Source: Phoronis australis (Eukaryota; Phoronida; Phoronidae). From it: DNA of 58,012 nt. Below are positions 45,201-56,604 of the stretch, piece by piece; the stretch's first letter is position 1, and every line of letters begins with the position of its first letter. The DNA lies in contig NMRA01000282.1 of assembly GCA_002633005.1 (NCBI GenBank), forward strand, positions 397,748 to 455,759, given 5' to 3'. The notes beneath the pieces were generated by a model, which worked only from the letters and a program-made list of their open reading frames with translations, was not told where the DNA came from and made no database searches. The position numbers and the translations under genes were made by a program.

Positions 45201-46376
45201 ATGTAAAACCACTTTTAAAAATCCAGACAATTAATTCTTGGGTACCTAATTAATGGTATGCAATTTTTGAGAATATACGGAAAGTTGACTTTTTTGGATA
45301 AGCCCTTCCCTCGACCCCCTCGTCGAATTTTTCAAGCAAAAAACTCAGTGAAAAAACAATTTCTCTTCAATCTCACTAATGTCGCTACCTCAGACATAAC
45401 AAGAACACATTGCCTGAGGTTGTTTTTATCAGAGGGTACTGGCCTGTAATGCATGAATGTATCTCAGAAGATGTATGTCTATCATTGTTTCTAGTAAGAA
45501 TTCATTTATATCCACTTCATCAAAAACCAGTAAAAGGTATGAGGATTTCGTGGTTACAATTTTTGGTTATGCCTACAATATATTCACGACAATATGTTTC
45601 CTGCAACTGCCAGCACATTGGTGAAATCCTGTGTGCAGTGCAGTCTATTCTATTCAAAACTTGTTTACTGTTCAGGCATTAAAGGCTTCATTCAATCCAC
45701 AGCCCCTGAGTTGACCTACTTCAACTCAACAACACACCTTCATATTGGGGTACAACCAGAGAGTGACAACTGCAAAGAGGACTTCATGGATATGGTTGTG
45801 CAGAAGTGATCTAATATGAGACAAACACCATCGGCACATTGTTCTTAAATACAGAGATAGTGTTCAAGTGAACTGTGTGGTAAATGCAGCCAGGTAAGCA
45901 TTCAACAGGTAGGGTTAACTTTACGTTTGTTCAAAATCACAGCTACATATAGTTTTCTAGAATGGGGGCAGTGAGTTAGTCTAGGGCAACTCATACTGAA
46001 GTGTGGAGATGGCTTTTGTCAGCCATAAGGTCTCAAGGTGGGGGATCATCACTATGTTAAGGTATTTACTGGAAACAAAGACTAACAGGAGATAAACAAA
46101 AATAAAATGATGTTTAACAGGATAAAGCTGTGATAAAATGCTCCGGCACTTGTATGTTCAGTAATTCAGAAGTTCCCTTTCAAGCATTGGAGGACAACAG
46201 AAATTTTATTTTGTCAAGTTTCTCAAGAAAAATAAAGATCAAGAAAATTTTAATCTTTTATTATCTTGGTTTGTGATGTGAAATGTCATAAAACAATGTT
46301 TGTTACACACAGTCTTTGAAAAATGGTGTAATGACAGGTAATTATTAGTTTCTATTATAAGTAGCGAGGAAAGCAG

Positions 46377-46432
46377 CTTTTGAAAAATTGAAAATGTCAA
46401 TTTTGGCAATTATTTTTGTGCATGAGTTGATG
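46377..46432 (+). repeat. Short dispersed repeat copy
   Basis: It reads TTGAAAAATTGAAAATGTCA then ATTTTGGCAATTATTTTTGT, a well-preserved copy of the family at 6768. Confidence 0.7.
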
Positions 46433-48557
46433 AACATGCAAATATAGCAACAATGTATTTTGCCAATTTCTTGGTGTCAGCAACTATTGGCAGCTCAATT
46501 TAATACAAGTGTGTAGCATTTTAACGATCAATAACATAATAATTAAGATATGAGATCATGGCTAGTACATTTGCATGTGAAGAAGCAGGACATGTCTAGC
46601 ATTGTACGTTAAAACACCTTAGAATGAATAAGGTGCTGTGCAATTTCAGGACAGGCTTGGACAAAAAATACTGTGGTGATGTATGTGGCATGCTATGTCA
46701 CATTTAAGGTGAAAGTTTCATAACTCTGTACATCAGCCACTAGGATTTATGGCTCAGGACCCACTGGGAACATTTTATAAAGAACCACACAACTGGAGTC
46801 TCAGCTGAAACAGTTCATCTCTGATGCACACCACATCTGAACCTGGTTGCTGAAAGTGGTCAAGTTGAGTGCCAATCATAGTTTTCAGAAGAAAATGCAT
46901 GCCCAGGGCCTATGATCTGCATGTTTTTTGTCACAGCCTGTAATCGAAGTACATCAGATGAAGTATCACGTATGGCTAGTAAAGTATACCACAGTTTTCA
47001 CAAAAAATTCGGACAGCTTTTAATTCCCACAAGAAGGAGTATTTGTATTCAAAGATAAAAAATATCATCAGCTTGAGCAAACAGACATAACATCTGATCA
47101 AAAATCAAGTGAAAATCATTATTGAACATTGAAGGACTTTTGTAAGGGTCTCTTTAAGTTCATGTAAGAATCATGTTGAAAATCCAATTAATTCTTTTGT
47201 ACAAATGTTTGTAAGTGTATTCTATCACGCAGGCCATCCCCTGCTCGGCAAATAGCATCCCACAGCTTCTGGTGTTTTTAATACTTGACTGGTTTTCAAC
47301 TCTTGACTATGTTTGTGCACAAAAATCCTAATGCACCATGTATGCTCGAGTGGGCACATTGTGGATTTTTTTCTTTTCACTGCCTTTGTAAGATAATACC
47401 TCTCTAGATAACTGCATACAAGCAATCAAGACAACCCCTTGGTATCAGTTGAATTAGTTTATCCATGCAAAATGCAGATTGTGTAAAACAAAACAAGAAA
47501 CATTTGAAACCAGTGCTTTACAGTGATAGGCAATAAGATATTGTGCACTGTTGGCATTTGTGCCTGTGGATGGCATTACAACTTAGGTCATGATAGACAG
47601 CTCTGAGTAGCCAGCACTTCTACTAGGGAAGGTCAAAATTTCTGAGGGCATCAAAATTCCAAAATTTCTATCAACACCTATTGCTTATTCACCAGTAAAA
47701 GTAGTTCCAATAAAAGCCCAGTAATAACTAACATTGTTTATGCTGCAACCTTAGCAGAACGTCCCAGGATAGAACCCTGGTGGGCATAGAAATAAATTGA
47801 GATAAAATGTTATTTTATCAACCAGACAACTAGTGCCAGATTTTTGCTTTGGGGACCCTGGCCGGGCAATTCTGCAACGGCAGTCCCAAGTTTTAAAAAA
47901 TTCAAAGCATTTATTATACAACTTTAACAGTAAAACTGTTACAATAGTTCATAATTATGCATAAATTCAAAAAATTTCTTGGGGGAGAAGTCCCAAATAC
48001 TCCATCTCCGACACTTTCCCTGCTTATGCCTAAGGTATCTCTGCCGTGTCTACAAGATTCGGTTAATTCCAAGTGCTTGAGTATCAAGTCAACTTTTTTT
48101 TTGTAAATCATGGGGAATATATGAGAGAGTCTATCTCTGCACACTTTAGAAATGAATTAAACATTTTTATCGTAAATATTGTGTAATTCCCTTAAAAATG
48201 CCTAATTGGGACACGTAACAATAACCTACAGGAAACTCGAAAAGCGGCTGTGTTTGCCATTTTTTATTGGGTAACTATGAATGAGACATTCCAAGGTCAA
48301 CAATTAATAACAACTTGAATAGTTCATTGGTTTCTGATTTACACAATAAACTGAAACTTCTAATTCAGATTTTAGTGACAATTAGCAATTAACCTTCAAA
48401 AACTAAAATTGACACTTCGGTAAACATCTGTCTAATGTCTGATCAAAAATAAATAGTGAGAAAATTCTACTCTGTTGTTAGCTTAGTTTGTAGCGCCTAG
48501 AATGATGTCATAAACCAGCATTAGAGTAGAGTTTATAATATTTATATTAAAATAATA

Positions 48558-48628
48558 AGTTTTTGAAAATAAAAAACAACAATTTTGGCAATTGTTTTTG
48601 TGCAAAATAGGTGAAGAATTACCACACA
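48558..48628 (+). repeat. Short dispersed repeat copy
   Basis: It contains ACAACAATTTTGGCAATTGT then TTTTGTGCAAAATAGGTGAA and GAATTACC, one of the longest copies. Confidence 0.7.
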
Positions 48629-49034
48629 ATAGATGATTTTTCAAAATCTGAAATTACTGGGTTTTAAAAAATGGCGTTTTAATAAGTTTTGACTTTGGTT
48701 AATGACATCTGATCAACTTTATAGCATTCTTCCCAGATATGCCTAGATGGCAAACAAGGGAGACCAAAATTGACAATGTCAAGGGGTGGGAGACATAAGT
48801 GGCAACAGCAGGGGTGAACTTAGAAATTTGAGAAAACTAGATGGCGAAAAACATTGGCAGCTTGTCAGGCAGCAGTGTTCCGCAGTTGTATTTGTTTGTG
48901 CTCCCTATAATTTTTCCTTCCCACAGGCTTTGTTCGTAGCAGCTTTAAATTCCATCAGCACGCCTGTAAAAATCATATAGTGGTCACAGCTTATTAAAAG
49001 TGTTGTCTACAAGAGGTGCTGCTAAAATAACCAA

Positions 49035-49097
49035 ACTTCCACCAATTTCAGACAAAAATAATTACCAAAATTGTCTTCATTTTTCAAGGGCTTCTAA
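49035..49097 (-). repeat. Short dispersed repeat copy
   Basis: Minus-orientation copy: CACCAATTTCAGACAAAAAT then AATTACCAAAATTGTC on the plus strand. Confidence 0.7.
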
Positions 49098-49495
49098 CCT
49101 AGTGGTGAGTACCCACTATTTTCCAAAATATTTTCTGATGGTTGCCTTTTTCAGGCATTAATTCGGATCTACATACCTTTCATAGAAAAATGAGAAAGTA
49201 AAATTTCACCTGTTGGCTATTTTGTGTACTAAACAGGTGATTCTACCATATGGACTCATTTCCACGCACATTCTTCTGCCATTTTATATTGAAACAATTC
49301 TCAACAAATTAATGATGTTGGGATAGCCTAAGATGACGATCTCCAGACAGTCTCTTCTCCTAATGGTCCCAAAACATTTCATTGAAGATCGTTTTGTTCT
49401 AAACTGAAGATGTTTGAAACAAAATCAGATGTCATTTCAATGTTCACTCTTTTCCCAGACTTGACCGGGAGCTGTAACAACGTCCACCAGGCACC

Positions 49496-49747
49496 ATGGA
49501 TATTTTCTACATCGTTGCAATAGCTCTTATTAGTATACTGTTGACCATAGGATGTGCGGCGTGGACTAGACCTTGTTACAACAGGCTGAGAGCACAAAGT
49601 CAACGGAGACACGTGGTAATGCAAGAGGCAAACGGTGAAGAAAGAGAAACAAACCCAGTGCCTCACCGAGGACTGTTCGGAATGCCGTACTGGGACTTAC
49701 AAAAAACTTCAGCCGGACAAATAACGGCAGTGGACATACTGGTGTGA
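49496..49747 (+). CDS. 83-residue single-pass membrane protein
   Basis: A small open frame preceded by the acceptor CTCTTTTCCCAG (exon from 49459) and by an in-frame TAA between acceptor and ATG, so the ATG is the start. Residues 4-23 are hydrophobic (FYIVAIALISILLTIGCAAW), followed by a basic RPCYNRLRAQSQRRH, giving N-out, C-in. The tail contains GLFGMPYWDL, which lines up with VALGMPKPDV in the 18.6-kb protein at a similar distance from the span, and ends in ILV, a possible class II PDZ ligand. The intron end upstream shares AGATGTCATTTCAA with the intron end before the 18.6-kb gene, so the two are probably old paralogues. No PPxY is present. Function unknown. Confidence 0.6.
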   Translation: MDIFYIVAIALISILLTIGCAAWTRPCYNRLRAQSQRRHVVMQEANGEERETNPVPHRGLFGMPYWDLQKTSAGQITAVDILV

Positions 49748-50942
49748 CGTTATCAGTGGCAACAGATGGAGGACAATACTTTCATAATACTCTTATTTTA
49801 CGGTAAATTCTCTCCAATTTCAGACAAAAATAATTCCCAAAATGCCATGGATGCCCATAATTTTCAAAACTTTACCTGACGGTAGTGCTGGTACAAAACT
49901 TAAATACGTAAGTAAAAAATTTAATCTGGTACTGTATATGCTGCATGGAAATAATGATGAGATAAAAGCCAAATGATAATTTGAAGAATACCATAATAAT
50001 ATCAGATGCTCAAGATTTCATCTTGTAATTGAAATCACACTTTTGTTATCAAGGTAATAGGACTTTTTGCCAAATTTTAGCACAAGGACATGGTCACGTG
50101 ACAAAGTTAATGACACCTTGGTATAAAGTCCAACATTCTACAGGCTTTCTGCTTTCAGAAAATATATAATTTTATTGAGTTGAACTCTCCTCTTTCACAG
50201 AAGAAAAATGTATAGCACGACTGACATATTTCCAAATATCAGTAACAATATCATCCAGCACTGGTATTTGCCCTTTTTGCAAATTTGCGGGCCAAAATGT
50301 TAATTGCAATGATAAAAATTTGCCAGTATTACAAATGATGAGTTTCATTTGCTTGTGAAGGAGCAGGGCAAGTGCTTGACACACATGTTGCATTGTGGGT
50401 AAACCACTTAGAATGACAGTGGTGCTCTGCTACTTCAGGAAATTTTACAGTTTAAGTCGTAAAGCCTTGGGGTGCCATCGAGAGTGTGCAGGAAATAAAA
50501 CGGATTTCAACCTCAGGGAAAATTTTGATCGTTTGAGTGGAATTTCAGTGTATGATGATGGAAATCATGGGAGTTTCAATTTAATTGTTCAACAGGGAAT
50601 GAGGCTCATTACCAGCTTCAAAATCGGGGCTTCTAGGCCCACGTTACATTACATTTTGGAATCTAATGTGTGAAATATGTACAGGTAAATACTAATTGTA
50701 AAATCAATTGACGAAAAAAATGTATGATTATGACTTATATATTAAGCCTAGATCATTTGAGTGTAATAATGGTATTGTGGACTCTCTCAGACTCTTCCTT
50801 CGCTCGAATAATATCTGTAATTATACGTCGGCTGAATTTTGTCTTCTGAGACTCCTGACCAGAGCATTTTAATTTAATTTTAATTTGTCTATTGTCAGTT
50901 TGAGGTGGTCATATCATAAATATACAACATTGGTGACGGTTT
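49748..50942. other. 3' flank of the 49.5-kb gene
   Basis: A short dispersed repeat copy in minus orientation is at 49804-49866. The open frames at 50172-50393 and 50395-50673 have no recognised content. Parts of 50290-50420 resemble 46470-46640 (CAGTATTACAAATG..., CACTTAGAATGA), suggesting another repeat. Confidence 0.35.
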
Positions 50943-51348
50943 TGTTGCGCATGAACTTGGAATCTAGCCTAATCTCAAGATCGCATATGCGTGAACTTGG
51001 AATTGAACATTCATTTAGGCAAACAGATGACATTTTTTGTTCAATGTAAAGAATTTTTATAACTATTGGCCTCATGATCAACCATTTTCTCATTTAGCAT
51101 AACTTTTGTCAAAGAATCAGAGGAATATGTGAACGGTTAAAATCAATTGTTTAGTGAATAACAACGCCAAAATGATTGGTCAAATTTTATGCTCAACTTT
51201 ATTTAAATGTAATTTGATTTAGTGCAGTGCAAATTATTATCAACGTGAACTTAATTATGTGAGTGAACTTGTCAAGTTTTCTCATTGTATTCCAAGTTCA
51301 CGCATACCCAATCTTGAGATTAAGCAGATTCCAAGTTCACGCACAGCA
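50943..51348. mobile_element. 406-bp MITE with 60-bp inverted ends and GTTT target duplication
   Basis: Each end contains TG(T/C)TG.GC.TGAACTTGGAATCT, then AATCTCAAGAT, then TGCGTGAACTTGGAAT, in inverted orientation (50943-51003 and 51286-51348). Within each end the GCGTGAACTTGGAAT word appears twice as a direct repeat. GTTT stands just outside both ends (50939-50942 and 51349-51352). The middle is AT-rich and non-coding. Confidence 0.85.
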
Positions 51349-51352
51349 GTTT

Positions 51353-54300
51353 CATGGTTTTGCCTGTTAGTGCTTACTTGCACTTGCATTGACTGGTAAT
51401 TAGTTTAAGCTACAGAGTACTAAAACATGTTCTACTGCCAATGAGAAGTGCTATCAAAGTGATATTAATAGCGAGAAAAGCAGTTTATGTGATCAGTCAC
51501 AATGTGGAAAGAAACCCAAAACTCAGTGGTCGCAACACAAGTTTTTGTTGTTGGAGCCAAACCCACCAGTCCACATAAATAGCTGCCAATTTGTATGAAG
51601 TCACTGGCTTTGACTTCAGTGAATGAATGATTCTGCTCATTTGTTAGTCAACCTGATGAAACAAGAAGCACAAAATGTTTTACCTATTTGTTTTAAGTGC
51701 TTTGCTTGATGCTGTGCAATTTTTTTAAAGGGACACCATCGGCTTTTAGGCACTGTAAAAATACTTCAGTTTGGGAAAATTGATGCTATGGTAATCCCAA
51801 AAATTGGTTCTGGTCTTTTTTTGTAAATTCATGCAGTGATGTAGTATTTTTAGTTTTCTTCATTTTGAAAAAGTTGCCCACTGCCAATGAGTTGACAGTC
51901 CTCATTTTTACCCGGCACCACCTGGTGTCAACTTTGACGTGCAGGTTCTAAAATATGTCTGGTGCAGACCAGAGTCAATAAGTTTTTGGCCAAAAATTAA
52001 TTTTTTTAGTCTTACAACATCGCTGCAAATGATCAAATTTTTACCAAATGTTGCTCGATGATGGCTGAACTATACAAAGCATGCTTAAAGCATCGCAATC
52101 TTTGCTGAATAGTTACTGAATCGTTCAGAAATTTTGATGGACTTAAATTTCAATTGTCCACCATACTGCGTCCCAAACTAAAGAATTTTTACAGCAATTC
52201 TCTCGTCAGGTTTAAGCTGATGACCAAGCTGATGACCATGTTTCATTCAATTATGCATGAACTTTGAACTTCTATTGTTAATAAAATATTTATTTAAGTG
52301 TTTATATCACTTGCAACTCTTCTACATCAACAGTAAAGCTCAAACAGTGAATATTTCACCACAAAGTTTGGCTTTGGTTGACAAACTGGTAACAGTCGGA
52401 TGGGATAGTTCATGATTGGATAACCTGTTGTTCAGTAGAAATAAGTAGTTCGCTTTCACTACATACCCAGAATCCAGGGCTGTGCATCTGACTTTTGCAG
52501 ACAGAACTGTCAAGCAAGAACATGGGCCGAGTTCTGTATTTTTTAAAAAACAGAGAACAATTGTACTAGTGTGTTATGAATCAACAGTGAAGGTGGAACC
52601 ACAGGCACATTTAATAAGCCACCTGTTGACACTTGTAAATGTAAAGCAGATGAGAGTGCCTGGGGTAGAACATTCTAAATTTCTTTGAAAACAGTTGCTC
52701 GTAAAAATTGCAAGCAACGCTAGTAGCACTGGATCTGACAGGTGCTCCTTTGCTACTGCACTGACACCTGGTGCCGTATCACCGGTATTGTGCTCCACTC
52801 CCACTCTGCTACTACACTGACACTGCCTGGTGCCGTGTCACTGGCACTGTGCTCCAGCCACAGGCACCCTGAATCACCCGCTCGTATGACACTATAATAA
52901 ATGGAAGGTATACAAGGGCATTCCAATATGGACAACCAGCAGGCGAGCTCATGAAAGATTACAGATTAAAATTAACGGGACAGCTATAAATAAGCATCAA
53001 ATGGGTAATTAAAGCTATCCATGTATTAACTTTATGTTCATTTAGAAAACACACAAGCATTAGAGACAAACAGATGCATATGATACACAAGCAATATGCC
53101 TCAAAGTCCTCCGCTCACTCACTGATTAAAGCAAGATTGTATCGAATGAAAAGAAAATTAGTAAAACAGATGGCGCCACGTTCAGGTTAAGGTCACAAAA
53201 GTAATATTGGAACATGCTCCGTCCAGAAACAGGTGTACATCACAATGTTCTTGACTCAAATGAACATGCTCTTGATATCATAACTATTACATTTCGGTTT
53301 CATTTACAGAGTGTGTGTTCAACACTGCATGGCAAGCCAACCTGAATAAAACACCCCAATTCGTGTCTCTGCCAAATGAACAGTACAAAACTTTCCACCA
53401 ATCAGCAGCTGTGCCACTTTGTTTTTTTCACTTGGTGCGAGGCTATTTTGAGCATGCGCATTGGAGCACAGTTTGCGGTGCCCATCGTTAATCGGTTAGT
53501 GAACTGTGGAATATTGCCTGCATCAGATTGTTCCATTTGTCCTAAATGGTTATGTCTGCACTAAATGAACATGATGTTAAGCATCCCTATTACCAATTTG
53601 AAGTGTACTTTTAACTGCCTAGCAAAAACTCGCCTACTCGTCGGTCATATTGAATCGCTCTTGTATACGTACCTTCTATATATTATAATCCATAACAGCG
53701 AGGGGGTTAATTATTTACAATATGATGACAATGACCTACACACACGAGTTTAGTGTCATTCAATTCCGCCTATTGTTCTCATTCCAAAAATATATGAATG
53801 CGTCTCTTACTGTATTTCTTGTGCATTCATATCAAGATTACAGCGACACCTGTTGCTAATAAATAAAACAAAATCATCGATTGTGATTCCCCCTAAAAAT
53901 AACACGCAGCAACAATGGGCAGCATTTCATTCTTATCCATAATTTTGAGTATTTGACCCCTTTTCCATAAAATTCTTTGAAGTGATACCTTTTATCTTGA
54001 AATGCGATGATCTGCATAAGTCGGTAGATTTAGTCCAGTTTTTGACCGCCAGGGGACACCCTCCATTCAACATGGCGGTAATGCTACCAAGTATCGGGAA
54101 ATATACTGTGAGAAGAAATTTCATGATAAAATGCTAAGGGAACGGGATAAGAAAAAAATTCTGTGTATTTTGGAAAGATAACTATGCAAGGAATTGAACA
54201 ATACCAAAATCATATGTGTAAGTCAGTGTCGTCATATCGTAAACAATTGCCGAGATCTAAAAGCCATGAAGCACCTGTTCCGTGGAAGAGGGAGTAGTGT

Positions 54301-54374
54301 TGTGAAACGTTTCATCTGGTTGTGACGACATGTACAGTCAAATAAAGCCTCTCTAAGGCGCTTGCCAAGTGGAA
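51353..54374. other. No gene seen
   Basis: Contains a two-unit tandem repeat at 52751-52857 and GAGCATGCGCATTGGAG at about 53451, half-similar to the NRF-1-type site at 14513. Open frames are short and unsupported. Confidence 0.35.
52751..52857. repeat. Two-unit ~57-bp tandem repeat
   Basis: TGCTACT.CACTGACAC followed by CCTGGTGCCGT.TCAC.GG.A.TGTGCTCCA is present twice. Confidence 0.8.
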
Positions 54375-54442
54375 ATTTCCTCTTGGCCGAATTTGACTGA
54401 CCGTCGCTCGTGCAACCGGGGTTCAAGTCCCGCCGGAGACAC
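54375..54442 (+). repeat. tRNA-like sequence, probable SINE head or tRNA relic
   Basis: A-box-like TTGGCCGAATTTGAC (near 54382) and a perfect B box GGTTCAAGTCC (54420-54430) are spaced as in a tRNA, followed by CGGAGACAC where an acceptor stem would end. The 5' partner of the acceptor stem and two pairs of the T stem are missing, so it is not a working tRNA. It resembles the Ser/Leu-tRNA-derived heads of SINEs. Confidence 0.55.
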
Positions 54443-55701
54443 TGAAATTTTCTACACAGTCACAGTGCACCTGCACGTGTGGAAACTTACTTATGGCCGG
54501 TAAAAGTCTAGTTGCCGGGTCCCTATTCAGACCCCATTCAATCCTTCATATCTCCAACAAAAATGGTCACACATGGATGATATATACCTCAATCGATTCG
54601 TAATTGTTCACTCTTTACTCCCGTGCTAAAATTGTTTCGATTTAAGCTTTCACTTTCCAAAAATTCAACGCCAAACTTTGCATACGTTAGAGAGCAGAAA
54701 ATCCCCGTTTTTTCACGGAAGTCATTGAAATTCAGGTGCTATGACAAGGACACCTAGCGTCGACATTCGCAAATACCGTACAAGTATGAATTTGTGCCCG
54801 TTTAGTCTTATACATCTGAAAAAAACGTTATGTTGGTTGGGACGGAAATTTAAAAAAGCCGAAGCGGTAAGGGACGAAACGTTATAAAATATACGTGCGC
54901 CGCATTCATAGGATAGTCGTATCAGGGGGCAGGGGGTAATTGCCCACCCATTTGGGGGCAAAAAATGTGACATATGCAGTCAGGTTATATGGCCCAGAAT
55001 TTAAGTGGAACACAACTTTTTCCGCTCCTCTTTTCAAAACTACATAAACGCTCTCCACAAAAAGCATGGTCATCTGGGCTAGACTGTAATCAGCTGATGG
55101 TATCCTCGTGAGCGAAGACAATTATCTTCGCTTGTGACTCGATGAATAGAGCAGCTATGCGTGTTCCCTTTGATCGTGTGCTGAGCGCGACACAGCCAAG
55201 GTGGTCTAGTTCATCCTGTCAGACCTCAAAACTATCAGTTGCCCCCCCCCCATAGCAAAGCCCAAATACGCTGGGCTGCATTTTATCTCCCATGATCTGC
55301 ATTGTAGAAACCATCTACATGAGCAGTGGCGTACGTAGCGAGGGTGCGGCATGGCCGGAGCACTTAATTTTGTTCCCCGGCCGGCCGCCAGCAAAGCAGG
55401 GACGTCAGGTGCACCCAGAAGGCAAATAGGTGGCCATCGGGGGTGGGCACCAAGTATGTGGTATGGGAGGAGCGCCTCTTTGATGGCAAGGGGGCAGGGA
55501 TTCAGACTCCATGGTGGCGTTTTCTGCCCCCGGTGCTGGTAATCCTACGACACTGCAGATGAGATCTGCAGGCATCCTTTCTACTACAGGGAATGGCAGT
55601 GTAGGGAAGTTCATTACTTTTATATTATAGGCCCAATTAAGGGCCCGATTTTTTTGTTTTTTAATTTTTTATTTTTATTTTTTTTGATATATTTTCTGAT
55701 T
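54443..55701. other. No gene; hairpin and GC-rich stretch next to the Merlin copy
   Basis: At 55111-55132 AGCGAAGA CAATTA TCTTCGCT is a perfect hairpin. From 55324 CAGTGGCGTACGTAGCGAGG opens a GC-rich block (to about 55615) that looks like the end of a hAT-type element; the other end is not in the window. A poly-T/A stretch at 55650-55690 precedes the transposase stop. Confidence 0.45.
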
Positions 55702-56604
55702 TCATGGCGTCTGGTATTGTGGCCACTGAGACAGATGACTGAGGATGTTAGTAAATGCGTCCGCCGCTGTTCTTCCGTACCTCTCCCGCCACATTTGTTC
55801 GTCAAGATATCCCGGTAGACTATTGTCGATCACGCCAGACATGGCCTTGAACCGCTGTTTGATGTGTCTCCAGTAGTTTTCCACATTCTGTGTGTGGACA
55901 CCAGTGACAGGATCGACAAAGTTAACGAAGTGGTTGACTGTGTGGTGCTGGTATGGCGGCACGACGGGAACGTTGGCGATCCTCTGGTAGGCACCCCACT
56001 GATCGCTATGAATTATAGAACCTGGAGCGATCCAGCGTCTTACAAGCGGGAGAAGCGTTCTGGCATTCCGACGGTGCACGAGTTGGATGCGCCCCAATCG
56101 CTGAGCCGGACAGTAGGCGCCGAATACCCATCTCTCGGGGACGAGTCGTCTCTGATTGTATTTCCGCCTCGAAATCACTGACTCGTCAATTTCAACGACG
56201 ATCCCTGGGCCACCCAGTCGCTGTATCGCGGGTCCATGCAGCAGATACCAGGAGCATATGTCTCTGATATATGTGAACCACTGCATAACGGTGCATTTGC
56301 TGATATTCAGCATCTCCACCACGTGCCCAATCTTTAATTTGTACGACCACAGCCAAAACAACTGAACTAAGGTACCCAGTGGTAGGTGTGAACGCTCGAA
56401 ATAGGAGCCAGATCGTATGGACACCTTGTGTCCCTTGTGTCGGGGACACCTCCAGACCGTACTTCCCTCCTTCTTCACCTCTGTCATTTGGCCCACACAC
56501 GTCACACAGAGAGGGGGTTGGCGGCGAAGTAGCCTGTGCTGGCGTAGAAAAGCCACAGTAGATTCGTGTGAATGAGTCGCGGCGACAATCTCTTGAAACG
56601 ACAT
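55702..56604 (-). CDS. Merlin transposase (IS1016/ISXO2-like DDE family)
   Basis: A 300-residue intact open frame from the ATG at 56604. N-terminal zinc-ribbon-like residues C33, C36, C53 and H56 are followed by an RSGSYFE segment; residues about 93-110 suit a helix-turn-helix; the catalytic core has EIDESVI (D140), HSDQWGAY (D201) and VENYWRHIKQ (E242), the DDE triad spacing of the IS1595/ISXO2-like fold used by animal Merlin transposons. The enzyme cuts out and reinserts its element at DNA ends marked by terminal inverted repeats. Neither frameshift nor internal stop is present, so it could be active or recently so. The frame is open further upstream without an ATG, so a longer N terminus cannot be excluded. 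I did not find matching inverted ends or the usual 8-9 bp target duplication. Base composition is higher in GC than the surrounding sequence. Confidence 0.92.
   Translation of the reverse strand: MSFQEIVAATHSHESTVAFLRQHRLLRRQPPLCVTCVGQMTEVKKEGSTVWRCPRHKGHKVSIRSGSYFERSHLPLGTLVQLFWLWSYKLKIGHVVEMLNISKCTVMQWFTYIRDICSWYLLHGPAIQRLGGPGIVVEIDESVISRRKYNQRRLVPERWVFGAYCPAQRLGRIQLVHRRNARTLLPLVRRWIAPGSIIHSDQWGAYQRIANVPVVPPYQHHTVNHFVNFVDPVTGVHTQNVENYWRHIKQRFKAMSGVIDNSLPGYLDEQMWRERYGRTAADAFTNILSHLSQWPQYQTP

Larger units (their letters stand above)
40485..49458. other. Nine-kilobase stretch without a recognised gene
   Basis: Contents: a near-duplicate pair at 42074-42215; a CG-richer part at 43250-43700 with the palindrome CCTGATCAGG and a hairpin GTTGCCGGC..GCCGGTAAC; short dispersed repeat copies at about 44769, 46377, 48558 and 49035. 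Open frames at 45258-45809 and elsewhere overlap in several frames and match nothing I know. Part of it is presumably the intron before the 49.5-kb gene. Confidence 0.4.

Noticed and set aside
54375-54442. Functional tRNA gene
   Set aside because: The acceptor stem lacks its 5' half and the T stem has two mismatches.
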